In this document: one piece after another, positions 1 to 13,600 of the stretch
How positions within the stretch are numbered: position 1 is the first letter of the stretch
How the letters are laid out: each line of letters opens with the position of its first letter
NCBI GenBank assembly: GCA_009869945.1
Contig: WIXG01000018.1
Span: 310,001 to 374,000, forward strand
Length of the DNA stretch: 64,000 bases
From: Mesaphorura yosii
Taxonomy: Eukaryota; Arthropoda; Collembola; Poduromorpha; Tullbergiidae
Reading direction: 5' to 3'
Program-made: the position numbers and the translations under genes
The notes under the pieces: model-generated
The model's input: only the letters and a program-made list of their open reading frames with translations
Told to the model about the DNA's origin: nothing
The model's database searches: none

Positions 1-1563
1 TACAAAGGAGAAAGTGGGTGAAATCGAGCTATGCTCGGATTCTTGCTGCTGCACGGCTCTTACGCAGTGTGGCTGCAGAGCGAGCGAAAAGGGGATGAGA
101 GCGAGCAGTGAAAGGAGAAAGTTTGAGTAATGCGAATGTATGGAGAAAGCGTGCGACTTTCCAAGGGAAAAAAGGATTGGTTTTGGGCGGTGCTACAAAG
201 CTTAGGATCGATTTTCGGAAAGGGTCACGATATAGGCCGACGTTAGTCGGGCTTCAGACCCCTGGAACAACTGTACAATTGACACACAAAGCGAGAGGAA
301 GGAGACAGCAAGAGAGCGCACAGCCGAGCGGGCACTTGCCACTTTCCGTCTCACTGACAGCAGAAACGAGCAGCGAGTTGAGACAGAAGAAGGCAAGAAT
401 TCAAAAATACTGCACGTAAACAAGGTGTGAGTTTCATGTGATAAAATTGAATGTTTTCGTTGCAATTTTTGGCTTAACGTCTCTGTAGCGGTCGTGATTC
501 ACGTGCGAGCGGTTGAGCATGTGTGAATGCAGGACTTCAGTACGAAAATTGGAATAATGACTTGAGTGTAGCTAATTATGGAAAGTAATTAAAGGTAGGT
601 GAAACAAATTCCAGATTCGCGTACCAACGAACCGACATTGTGCAAATGAGCAAGGGCACGCACGCATCGCGGAATAGGAACTCGTGTTTTTTACTTCTTT
701 GCGTGTCGTCGGAGCAAGTGAAGAAGTTTGATCGCGTGAAACGTGCGACGTGCAGCAGTACGAACAAGTGGCTGAGTGTGTGAGTGTGTGACTCAGGTTG
801 TTCTCGTCGTTCCGTATTCCATCGTGCACAAATACCATTACCGTATAAAACATTATTTGCTCATACAGCGACTGTATTGTAGTGCAAAATTCTGGAAGCC
901 CGGAGCTTGGTGACTCCTTCCGAAGATTGCCACACTCGCAGCACGAGCGTACACAATAAAAATTCCCGAACATATCAATACGCTAGAAGACAACATGCTT
1001 TAAGCATTTTCACAGTGGCGACGAAAAAGACAGAAAAGATTAAACTTTTACATTGTCTGAACTCGAAAAGCGAAAGTAAAAGACAATATTATTTGGTTGA
1101 ATGCTTAAGAATGAAAAACAACCATTCCGCCAACGCCAATGTAACTTATGCCGCACTCACACAACTGTATTGTAACGTTTCTTTTCTTTTTAACCACTTC
1201 AGACCGACCGTGTAATTTATAACGTAACAAAGTAGCGACGAGTATTTACATTAGTTTGAGTACATATTTGTTCTGATTGGAATCGCAAACAGGCCATTAG
1301 CTAGTTGAACTCGTATGCAAAGCATTCACGTACCGACGTTTGAATCTCATTAATCCAACTCTGCCCACAAAGCCTGTACTCTTTGGAAGTAAAGTGGAAG
1401 ATTATGACGACAAAGACAGAACAGTAAGCCAAACGCTCAAGAAAAACGAAAGCGAAGAGAAGACAAGACAAGAAGACTCGATGCGCTGCAAGCAAGCTCC
1501 TCTGTAAAATCATCAAAATTTCAGCACAAAGAAGCAGCGCAGGGTTGGCTGGAGGAGTGTGCA
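1..1563. other. 5' flank, no supported gene
   Basis: No open frame here has recognisable protein similarity. Visible items are a short GT-rich tract at 774-794 bounded by GAGT and ACTC, and a TATAAA at 844-849, about 715 bases before the best candidate signal-peptide exon. The region could be 5' UTR, promoter or intergenic DNA. The sequence alone does not decide. Confidence 0.4.
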
Positions 1564-1657
1564 ATGTTGGTAAATTATTTCAGACACAACTGGGTTCGAA
1601 ATGAAACTACAAAAACACTTCTCACACTTTTGGCCTACTTCATTTGTCTTCCAAAAA
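1564..1657 (+). CDS. Candidate exon 1A: signal-peptide exon of the nAChR alpha6-like gene
   Basis: This is a 94-nt segment of 31 codons plus one base. It starts at an ATG and ends at AAAA|gtaagt, a strong donor. It encodes a polar N-region followed by a hydrophobic core (LLTLLAYFICL), as in a secretory signal. It ends in phase 1, exactly what exon 2 at 19865 needs. Joining them gives a Ser codon across the junction and the run [14 protein letters not shown], which aligns well with the Drosophila alpha6 pattern (hydrophobic core, CQG, HEKRLL). Against it: no upstream in-frame stop was seen nearby, the implied first intron is 18.2 kb, and a competitor lies at 13376. The role is inferred from phase, donor and hydrophobicity, not from homology of the exon itself. 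Confidence 0.4.
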
Positions 1658-4600
1658 GTAAGTATTTTCCAAATTCTTAATACCAAATGCAAACAAATTA
1701 TTGAAGAAAAAGCACACGTTCGAATGCAGCGTGCAGACGTGTGTAGAACGGGTGAAAGTAATGTTGAGACGTAATGCAACAGAATTGCTACTTTATCATT
1801 TTGGAGCGGATAAGTATTTCACTGACTGGAATGTTTCATTGCACTTGCAATGGCACTGGCACTACTCAAGCTCATGGTTGCTTGTTAGTAGCTCACGCTC
1901 GCCAACAAGCGCACCCCAGTGTGGTGATCTATCAATATCTGTCAGCCAAGCCGATTCGCTAAATTGTTATAAATACATTATGGTTTCTTGGCTCATGGTG
2001 GATAAATTGAATGATGAATGATGCATCACTCTGTGTATTTGATGTTGGTGCAGCTATCAAGGTGGAAATTGAATTTACTACGAAGTTCAATTAGATTAAT
2101 TACAAGCGCGGCAACGAGAAGGAAGGCACAAGTTTGACAAAGTTACAGAAAACAGGATGTTTAATTATTCTGAAGTGCATTACTTCACATAAGGAGATGT
2201 GTGGAAAGCAGTGTCGAATTTCTTAAAGGCGAATATTCGTTTAACTTGATTCGATGTAGAGCCAGCTGTCGGCGGTTGCGCGCGCACGATTCAGTTCTAA
2301 ATTCAATTTGCATTTCAATTGAATTAGGGCTGTAGAAATGTGATTCGAAACACAAACCAGATTTCGAATTTGATAGAATTCAGGACGTAGTAGTTGCGTG
2401 AACCTCTATCATAACATTGATATCTTCCGACACGAACGTATCGCTTGCAGTGCACAGTTATGGCACTTAACATACATCTTCAAAACAAATGCGAGAGGAA
2501 AGTGAGTATCTTCATAAATAACACATTACAATAGCTGCAAATGCTAAGCGAATACGAAAAAGAGAAAGTCGATGATGAAGGAAATGGCATTACCGTCGCA
2601 GCCGCTGCTGTTACTGCATAACGTCTCGCTCCTGAAGTAAGTGTCAAGAAGAACTAATTTTAGAACTCACAAAAAGAAGAAAGTCAAAACTAAAATCTAA
2701 AGCCGAGGCCAGACATCGTCTGCTTGGGACAATTCTCATAAAACACAACTGCATTGTATCGCATTGGACAACGCAACGCTGAATTTATGAAGCTGGTGGA
2801 AAAATATTTTTAAAGCCTAAAAGGAGGGGATTCAAGTTGAAGTTCTGTTGTGTGCGAATAGTACAACAAGGACACCACAGGAAGAAAGAAAGAAATCCAC
2901 CGGAACAGAATTATTCTCAGCCTGATGTGCTGATTCACAGAGGGATCGGGGTCGAAAAGGTGTCAGTATTCAGTTTCATTGAAGTCATTGGCCCGGATGT
3001 GATGCAAGGATTAATAATATTGTTATAATCCAGTCTATAATATTGTTCCAAGACGGAACTTCAAGTCTGCTTCCCTAGTCAACTACTATGTGCTGATTCA
3101 TTTCGATTGGACTCTTTGCTGCTACTCTTGTGTCACCTTTTAAATTTGAATTCAGACACTTCATTTTTTCTGTAAACTTTAGTTTTTTTCTCCTTTTCCT
3201 ACCATGAAGATGTACTGGCACCAGTGCGGCCAGAACAGTCCTAACTTTTAGAGCCATTCGGCCTAATTGCATGCAAGAATGGCGGTCGAGTGATTACAGC
3301 TAAAAGCATAAAGAAAAGTTTGTTCGCTGCGATGTAGAGAAAGTGAGCGGATGAAACTTCAAATTATTAGATTATTTTTAACCAGAAGTTTAATCCTCGG
3401 AGTCAAAGTAAACTCATTAAAATGTCAGGTGCTTTCAGCTCCTGCTTCCTTGGATCGCCTGCGAGTTTGACTTTTAAGTCGCTGGAACACTATTTAATAC
3501 AATATTCTTGCTTATGTAAATGCGTGGAAAGTTTAGTACCTGTAAGTATTCACGCCGATGCTCGTTCCTTTTCGTAATCAGCGACGACCGCAAATTCGGA
3601 ATGCAAATACTCGTGTTACACAAAGAAGATGGCTCAGGACTAATTTTTAATTTTATCTTCGGGACAGGCTTAAATTACAATGCGAGCAGTTGACATAATA
3701 ATCTGTCGAAGGTGTAAAGGTTTTGCCACTGCTACGAATGTGACATTTGTTAATGTGGTTGATCGGCATTAGAATGGGTTTAGTGTACATGGCCGGATTA
3801 AGAGAGCGGTGAGGAGAGATTTCTCTCTAAGCACCATGTTTCCAACATCCGGCGGGAACAATTGCAAAAGCAGTAACGGAGCTCCATGCATGTTCTACTC
3901 AGAACCAATCTGCAGTCAGCCTCCATTTCTCATCTCATCACTGTAATTACGTTGTTTTATTTATTCATGTAATCGCAATCGTGAACAAGTGCATCGGGTC
4001 TTTCCAAAGCTTTATACTGCTTTCATTTCTACACGATACTCATACACGCGCACGCTACTTTAATTAGTTTTAGTGCCATCGAATTCGAATTCATTTCGCT
4101 TCGCATGTGCCTTTTCCAGTGCCTTGCAGGTTTCCTGTAATTAATTTCAGATTCCCAGCCGATAACACGATGTAAACGTACATTTTAATTATGTTCCCAC
4201 TGTGGAGTGTGGGAATTTTCAGACATCATTTTCCAGAATTCAAAATTCACTTCCGATTAACGTCAGTTTGGAGCACTTTGAAACATTGTGAATGCGGGAA
4301 CAAGTGTGATTGGTTCGACGCTTAGAAAATGAAAAATTGGTCCAAGAAAAATTATTCATCGTGACAATGCTGAACTTAGAACAAGGCGTCTGGAATTTCT
4401 TGCCATGCAATGTTCAAGAACGAACTTGAAAGCACCGAACCACAGGGTTTAGATTAGTTTTTTAACCCATTTTTGGCAGACTCTCCAGGTCTCTCACCGC
4501 AGTTTGTAGGTCGCACGTCGCGTGTTGTGAAAACTTAGCAATTTCTATTTCAGCGTGGGGAAAGAAATTACCATTTCAGACTTTGCACACATAACACAAG

Positions 4601-7600
4601 CTACACTTTTTCAAATTCCATTTATTAGTTGAGAAAAATCCCATTTTCTCCCAAGGCTATAACATTCGCGCAGCATCGAGCAGCACACACTTTCCAGTAA
4701 CAGTCGAGTCTCGCTTAAGTTGATTTCCCTTCAGTGAACTAACCTTTCAAATCGAAAGTCAGTAAAATGAAGTCAATGGCTCGTATGGTGACGATGTAGT
4801 AGAAACGGCGGGCACGATGTCGAGCAATTCCGTGAAAGTAGCGACAGTGTTACTTGTCGAGTAAAGGAACAACATAAAATGGAGAAGCAAATAAATTCTC
4901 GGGTACACGTACGGTTATGCGTTTCGAGAGCAGAGAAGTTAAAGGAGGCGGAATTAGTTGTGGCGAAAGAAATGTATATGAATTCCATTCCCATTCTAAT
5001 GCTTAACATTTTTCTCACTGTTCACCCAAAAAAAATTGTTTGTGGCACTTTCGCAAAGTCTCCTTCCTCTTCAGGATTTATCTCTTAGGCTTTCATCGAT
5101 GTAACTCGAGTCTTGTGTTTAGAGCCAGCACACGGTGCACAGACCAATTTGGTAGCACCCGTTGAGAATACAGCATTTGTAGCCAAGGAGCACGCAATAC
5201 TTTTCAATGCCAATCATTATTGTGTGCCATGCACCAAGCCATAAATCCCTGAATCGGTTGGGACGGGTTCACATGGTTCAGCTTCCCTTTGCGGAGGTTC
5301 GGTTGCTTAGCTTCGGTTGGATTTGATCGGAGCTCAGTCCCTTCGGTGGACCTCTGAGGACTGTATTGACGAGAAAAGGTTTCGAATAACACTCAAATTA
5401 CAAGTCGGAACTGGAATACTTGGACTTTAAACACAATGCGACTCTTTAGCACTTTTTCAACTTTATTTGGCCTTCATTTATTTTATTCAGTTACCTGAAT
5501 AAAAGTCCATATAAGAAACGATAAAGTAGAGCAATTACGGTACGAGTTGCTTCTGAGATGAATTGCTTGCTTCCATTGTCCTTACTTGAGTGTTGGAGGA
5601 AAGTAGTTTTATATACAGAGAGTTTTCTAGTTTAGAGTGGGGAACTCTTTGCCTCTTCACAAGAAGAGGAAATGAAGCTGACATAAAACTTATCGGTCTC
5701 GTATCAGCCTCACTTGAGTTTTAAAGTGCAATTGAGAATCGATGCCAATTTATTTTTGTGTTTCAGTCTTTCCACTTGTTCCAAGAACCAATTCAATCTT
5801 CTTCCTTGCCCTGTGTGTCTGTGCAGCCAAGCGTGCGTGACTCTGATCCTCCTTTTGCTCATCCATCAGCGACTTTTAATTTTGAGTCTTTTTAGGATTC
5901 TGACAACCATTACACAGAGCAGCAAGGGTTGAAATCTTTGCGCCATTTTGTCTTTCCGGTTTTGTTTAAACCACGCAATGAGAAGAATAATGCTATGAAT
6001 AGAAGCCACCACCAGTCGAGTCTTATAAACACACTTCTTCAGTCTTGTTGCAGCAGCCAACATTCCGTCCGAGCGTATTACTGAATTCAGCAATAATGAA
6101 AAACACGTGCGAAGTACTGTATTTAAGAAAACTCTGGCTCACGTTCCAAAATGTAGTCCCCCATCACCTTTCCACTCCCAGGTGCGTAGGTTGGTTTCAA
6201 TTTGATTGAGCTCCCGAGTTTATCGGACATAATTCCCTCGGACAACTTTAACTCTCGCCTGTAAGTCGACGTGAACGTGACGTGCTCCTGCAAGCCGATA
6301 AAGAAAAAGGTTACTTATCTACTTTTTCTGCAACACGAGCTGTAATTTTGTACGCAATGCTCAAAGCGAACTTTTGGCACGGAGCAGGTCGATCCAATTC
6401 ATAAGAACTTGGCTAACAAAACAATTTTTTGATGGTTCACACATTGTAGCACTTCTCGTGAAAGGAAAGGAACACAATGTTTTGCGTTGGCCAACTTTCA
6501 CCCGTCTGAACGATGTAAATCTGTTGGACGTGAACCAAGTTTGCAGGCGTATTGCAGTGGAAGCTTTCAACCGAGTGTACATGCAAAAGAAAGTATTGAA
6601 CTTCAGGTTCGGGCTCCGAATGTTTTTGCAGTTCAGAAACACTAATAATTGTAAAATGCATGAACTCGATTCATTGTAACGGCAGCGGTGGGCTTGTTTT
6701 TCTTACAAGTTCCAACTTCTCCTTTTCGATTTCCTCACATGTCTCTCTCGGGACGGCAAGGCACATAAAATCAATGCTTTTGCCCGAGAGCATCTCGTGC
6801 TGAGACCAAATAACACAACTTCTAGAAAAAAACGGCTGTCCTGCATGCTGCATGCCAGGTTAAATATAGTTCGAAATACGCCATTAACTTTAATAGCGGC
6901 TTATTAGGGTGATTGTTGCTTCAAACTGCGTATTGCATCCCGTTTCTCTTTTCCAAGCACAACATCGGCGACGGAAACTCTAACGACATCATTCCAAATT
7001 CAAATTGGCCATGATTTCAGGTACCCGACTCGATTCAACATTAAACAAGGTAGATGAAAGACCCCTCAGCAATGGAATGGTGTTGGACTTTTATATGCGC
7101 TGAATCACGCTGTCATGAGCGATGCTGATAACAAAGTCAATCGAATAAAACCTTGCGTTCCAGTTTGGCTGAAAAATATCGATTCAGCTTCATGCTCTTC
7201 GAAATTCAGATTTTGCGACCTGAGTAGATTACTTCTGCAATTCAGCCATGCAACTGAGACCACACAAAAGAACACAGAAGACCGAGAATGGAATCTGCGA
7301 TTGAAATTTATTAACTCGCTGTCAACTACAAAGTCATTATTCGTGACTCGGCTGTCATCGCATTCGGCTTACTGTGTGGATGTTCTGATTTTAAAATGCC
7401 CATTCATGCGTGCTACAAAACTTTTCTGACTCAGAGACGAGAGACGCAGACACTGCGATTGTCCACGTACAAAAGTCAATATTTTCGCATTCCTATTTCT
7501 TGGGGAGTCTGTGCGGAAAAATTTATTCAAAATCAAAATTAAATAACAAACGACAGAAAGGACAATATTGGCGAGACGCTTTTGGGAACACTTTTGCTGT

Positions 7601-10600
7601 TTGCTATAACCCATCGCATTTAGTAGTTTCATGCTACAAGGAAGTTGTAACCAGCTTCAAAACTAGCCTGGCAAATTGAAATATGAAAATCATGTGATGC
7701 CTGCTCTAATATTCACCTCACGGTCCAAAAGTTGTCTGCCATTTGCTTAAATACGCACTTTCATCACCCACTACTTGGAGACCTACTTTATCGTCGTGCT
7801 GCTGAACTGCTGATATTCGTGATATTTTACGACTTCCCGAATCATAAATTTCTGTCAAACAATATGCGTTATACATTGACTATATGCACCTCGGTCTGGC
7901 CTGCTCTGGTGGTAGGTGCGACCGAAACTGTTCTCTGGAAGAAACCACTAGAATCAATTTTGCAAAACTCGTCTGGCCTCTCTCATGCTGGAGAATACAC
8001 AATTGGAAAATGAGTGAAAGTTTTCTTTCAACTTGCTAATGAAAATGAAGAAAGTGAAAGTGACAGCCAGGCAAAACAGATGCAGTGAAGATATGCAGAG
8101 TACAGAAGTGGTTCAAGCATAATAAATAGACTTCGTTGTTGCCGTTGCATAGGACGTAGAAGAGACTGCTGTAACAAAGAAAGTAATATCGAGAATTATT
8201 ACAGGCATTCTTCAGAAAGGAGTTTGAGGATGCGAAGTGGGAATAGAAGAGTTGTCACGCTTCTTTTCATATTTCCTTTATAAATAGTGGAACGACTCGA
8301 CACAGAGTGACAGTTAATTCTTTCGTCCCTCTTTCTATTTTGTCTCGGTCTGTGCGCTGCTCCTTTCGCTTTCGCCGGAGAACGGCAGTGGCTCAGGCCG
8401 TTGTTCTTGTTAAGTATTTACGGAGACAAGTCAAACAAAGTAGACAGATAATTAACTTTCTGAAGCTCAAATATAAAAGTTTTTGAAAAAATAACTTTTC
8501 TAGAACAACATCTGCCACACGTACGCCATATATGGCATAGTGCGTGGAAGTCACACCGTGAGTCATGCCCATAAGAGGCAAATCGGGTCATCAAGTTGAA
8601 CAGCGACAGCGCGTGATTCCATAATTAGGGCTTGTACGAACAACACTCAAATTCAAAAGTCCGCACCTTCATTTCGAGGGCGCCGCGGTACTAGCCACGA
8701 TGAATCGAAGAGCTTTCCACGTACCACACTGCATGGCATGTGATTTATGGAAGGCTCCCCTCTTGTGGATTTTAATCACACGTATGCTGCACGATGCCTG
8801 GTGAAATGTGCACGGGATCAAACTTCATAGATTATAAACATGTTTCGCCAGCAGCTGCAAGATGGGAAAAGTTATGCAAAGTGAAAGTACAAGATGAGAG
8901 ACGTTTTATGCAGAAAGATCTGCCATGCCGAGTGCTGTTTCAACGAGGCACTTAAAGATTAGATGATGGTTATCTTTAATCTTCCCCTATCCCGGCCCAG
9001 ATACGAAGTGGAAGTCCGTGCTCAAATAATTTCCGCTCAGTGAGACCAGGCTTTGCTTGGCTGGCTTCTCAGCTCAGCTCAACGAGATCGAGTGCATGCG
9101 TTTTCGCATTCTCTATTACTAATAAACAGTTCGCATATCTTCCTTTGGCTCGTTGCGTAGTTGCAACTGAGTGTAGTGAACTCGGATATCGAATTCCTCC
9201 TCTTCATCTTGAGTGTATTCGAGATCTCTTGATGAGGTGGAAACCCGACGAGGATATCCCAAGTTACCGTAAATATTTCCTGAATACAGATACAAAGCGC
9301 AGAAGCTTGAACCCAGATCCAAGTAAGGCAATAAGGCTTATGTGGCTTCGTCTACCTTCGGATTATCTCTTCTAATTTGAACTCTCGCATCTCCAGGGAC
9401 ACGATCGTTTCCTACTTTCTCTGGTTTCGATCCTCTGATACTACAATGCGGAAAAGTTGCAAAATTTCCATTCACGATATTATCCACGGGTCTCTTCTAA
9501 TCCTTGGCTCGCTCGTTGTTATGCGCACCTGCTTTGCTAATGGCGAGAATATAAATGCAACGCATCTATTGGTGAAAAATGAACCAACTTTGAGAAAGAT
9601 TGAACATTGTTCATTGATAAAGCCAACCAAAGCCCTGCAGATGTACCTTCTAACGGAAGACTACTTGAGAAGATAACAAGTGGTAATGAGTTACATTCGG
9701 CATTCTTTTGTGATTGGGATAAATTCGCCTTTGAGCTATCAAGTATTCATCGTTCGTATTTCCTTGAACAATAGCCATATCGTAAGAATCAGTCATGCAT
9801 TCAGGCGTAACTGGTATCAGAACAAAGCCGAAGCACTGTGCTGCCGTAAAGTCTTGATTCTAGAATAGGCTTCTCATCTCGCTAGCACGTCATCTTCACT
9901 TCGGCTGTGTGAAATTGATGCAGTGGGTGTATTCAGTCGCCTAGTCCTAATTCATAGACAGTTAGGCAGTCACTTCATCTTTTCAAATTGCAACAATATT
10001 TCAAATTCTGCGGTCGTTTGTCAGGCCCGCGTCTATAATTCAGCTTTATCGATCGAATGTGGTGGCGGAGGCGGTCAAATCGTGACAAAGTTACCAAGAT
10101 GTATACCAGCTATTCCCGTTCACTGGCTTCTCTTCCTTCTCCCTGTTTTTGCTTCTATTATGATTAACTTCGACGTTTTGGTGAGAATTCATTGCATTAA
10201 TTGGAGCCGAAGTGATTCTTCCTGTTGTATTTGCCCATTAACTGCATTTCGGATTTCAGATAAAAGGAGCATTGTCCTAAGAAATACGATGCTCCTTTCT
10301 AGAACAGGACGTAACTTCTAGAACAGACCGTAAATCGGAATCAAGAATCTGTTTCCTCGACGTAATAGGAACAAGGATGGTTTAGGTAGAAATGGAGAAA
10401 GCATGTCGATCAAACAAACCAAAATCAAGAAGACAGGATAAATGCTGTTGTGCTTGTCGTCTTGCACAGATGTTTTATTTAACGTGAAGTGAAAGTCGAG
10501 AATGGAGTACGAGTGCGAAAAATTCCATTCCACTAGAGCGAACTTGTAACTTGAGACTACCACGGAATGGTTACGAACATGCTGACCTGCCATATTTGAC

Positions 10601-13600
10601 GGAAACGGAAATAAGACGAAGACTCATGGTGCTTACTGAATCAACGGCTATTCCCTTTCCTTTGTGTTTTATATCTTTTGTTTTGAGGCGAGTTTCTTGT
10701 GTCTTCACTGTCTTTATTAAATCGAAACAGGGCTGTGTGAGTTGGCAATAATGATTTAAAATTCAGGTCAAACTATCGTTTAAAAGTGCAAAAATCGCGG
10801 AGTCCGGCGAGGCGAGCCAGATCTAAGCCCTCTGAAATGTACGCAGTTATGCCGATATCCCCAGAGGTCGAAAGGCGAGGGAGCGGGGAATTAAATAAAA
10901 GACAAGAAAAATGAAGTCAGCATTTACTCAGTCCACAAACTACTTGGAGCCCACAAGTAATCATCTTTAGCAGAACTTCAAAATGGAAAAGGTCAATAAA
11001 AAGGAACGTGACTAGCCTGCGAGATGCAAACTTGGCTATGATGAACCGTTGAACTGTTTGAATTGTTACCTACATACTACATCGTAGTACAAACTCGGAA
11101 CCACAGGGACATCATCGCCACTTGCAAAATTGACACACACGACGCGAAAAATTCAAGGAAACAGCCGAGATGGAGTTGCAATTGGTGCTGTCTATGCTGG
11201 AAGCGCTGCCAGGCTGAACGTACAACTTGAGCAACGCAATTAAGAAGCCTCCCCGATGATAATGTTCGCGCTAACTGCCTCTCATTAAATTATGAAAGTA
11301 CTCGGCAAAGAAATGCTGAAATAAAGATGGTCCAAACTTGGTGCACGCGATTCTTAAGTTTAATCCGAATTTCTTTCTTTGAAAAAGCATTCCACAGCGG
11401 AATGTGTTCAACCTGATTAAATTTTAAAGAGAGGAGCAAATGTAAGTGAGCAGCGAGGAGCAAGCCATTATCAGAGTGGAGAGACAGCACAAATTGAAAT
11501 AAATTCTCGGAAGGCAGCAGGCAGGGGTTCGTTCTTCGCGTCAGCAAATTGAATTTCTCGGCAACGAAGAAGAATTTACTGCGGGAGTTCTGCAATAATG
11601 AATTGAACATACAATTTGAAGATGGAAAGAATTCAGAAAATGTCCCAATCAGTTCAAGTGTGTTCGCTGGATGCTGTTACTTTGGTCCGACTCCACTTTA
11701 CAACCAATTAAGCATTCACAATAGAATGGGCACCACTTAACTTGCTCTAACTGGGAAGACGGGCAAATGTGGTTTATGATGAAGTATTTACACTCTCGTG
11801 ACCTGCAAGCGAATCAGCCATCAACCGCATCAGGCTTCATCCAACGCCCACCCGTCAAAAATCAATGCTCGTTCTTCTATCAATTCCTTTGAAGAATTAA
11901 AGCCGTAGCAATTTAATTGATTTATGATTAATTACTCTTTAAAAGAATTGAAGTCTCTTCCAACGTATCATAATTATATACACTACAGCGCTGAGCGAGC
12001 ATCTGCATTTTCCGCACCCACTTGCTTGCTCACATGCTCACGAAAGAGACTGCACATATTTCCTTTGCCCTAAAGTGAGGAATATTTCTACGTCAAAATA
12101 TGAAGTGGTTGGTGAAGTGGGAATTATTGAGCACGCGGCGGCGGACACTAGTCAACAGTCGTGTGTGCTGAATTCTAAATGCGACGTGTGTGGCGAGGTA
12201 ACGGGTTAAGCAGCTCCTCGCACAGGATACGTGAAAGCCTTCTCTTTCACGTGGCAAGTAGCGTTGGAAGTGTGTGAACTGAACGAGGTAGAGACGAGAA
12301 AGCAGAGTAGGTGGACAAGTTCAACATTCAGCTCGAGCACTTCTTACCCTCGAATCGATTTTTGCGTAGCAGCGGCAGGCTGACACGAGCACGGGCGAAA
12401 GATAGAGCAGAATCCGGATCAGAAGCGAGTGGAGAGTCTGCGTACGAATAAAACATGTACTCACCGCAGCAATGCAGACAGTACGTACGACCAATATAAT
12501 TGTGGGTTCTAAGAACTCTGAGAATGAGAGGAGACGCAGACGAAACGCGACGGGAAAGAAGCTGAGCTGTGATATTATATAACATGTAATTTTTCCTTCC
12601 TCTTCTGGCTACGAACCGCACATGCTTCATCCTTTCATCTCTTTCACTATTTCTCGTACTTGAGCTTAACACTCAACTCGCGCAAGCTTCTTGCTTTGCC
12701 TGCTTCCATTGTATTCTTACCTCCGTTCTTCTACTTCTCGTTCTCGTATTCATGCATAAAAGAAAGAGTTGTACGTGGGAACCGTGCACTATTATCTCTA
12801 CATCGTATATTTTATCCCCGATATATTATTTTTCTCTAAGTTTTCCTAACCCGGACACACAACGACAGGTTATAAGGTCTTTAAGAATAAGAAGGAAGAC
12901 CAGTCGCGAGAGAAGTGGGGTAGAAATTATACATTTGCTTCTCCACTTGATCCTTCTCTCGCTGTATCGGTCCTTTCCACAGCCTCGATTCTTGCTTTCT
13001 ACTCCGCAATGCAGGGCTTTGGCACACTAAAAATTCATCTGCCTATTTTTATTTAGCCAATTTGTTTTATGCTACTTTGTTTGCCAAGCAATCTTTCTAT
13101 CAGAGTCATTACATGGTTCTTCATGGAGGTGAAGTTTTACAATATTTCAAGGGCCGTTTCTACTTATTGCTTTTGTATTATTCACGAAATTGCAGTATAA
13201 ATTACAATATTTACACTCATTTCGAATTGCAAATACATATGAGAACACGGTCGCTTATTATTTATAGAATGTAACCACAATATTTCTTGATTTTTGTTTC
13301 AATGTCCCATTAAGTTCACTTTGAACGAGCCGAACGTTCTTTTTATGTGCCCATAAAAAGAGAAAGCAAGAAGCAATGCAGTTTGCGGTCCAAATGTTTA
13401 TGGTTATCATGGCTGCGGCTCTCCGTATCTATTCATTTCACACCACAAGACAGGCGAGAGTTTATACTAACTTTATGCAAATAAGACCTGCTCATTTGGC
13501 TGTGTGCAGTAACATTATCATATATTGTAATCTTTCATATTATTCTCATGTTGAGAGATATAATCGTTTAATTATATTCTGGATTCCCATGGAAGTTAAT

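Noticed and set aside
2563-2634. Signal-peptide-like segment MALPSQPLLLLHNVSLL with gtaagt donor
   Set aside because: It exits in phase 2, but exon 2 needs phase 1. The hydrophobic core is also short.
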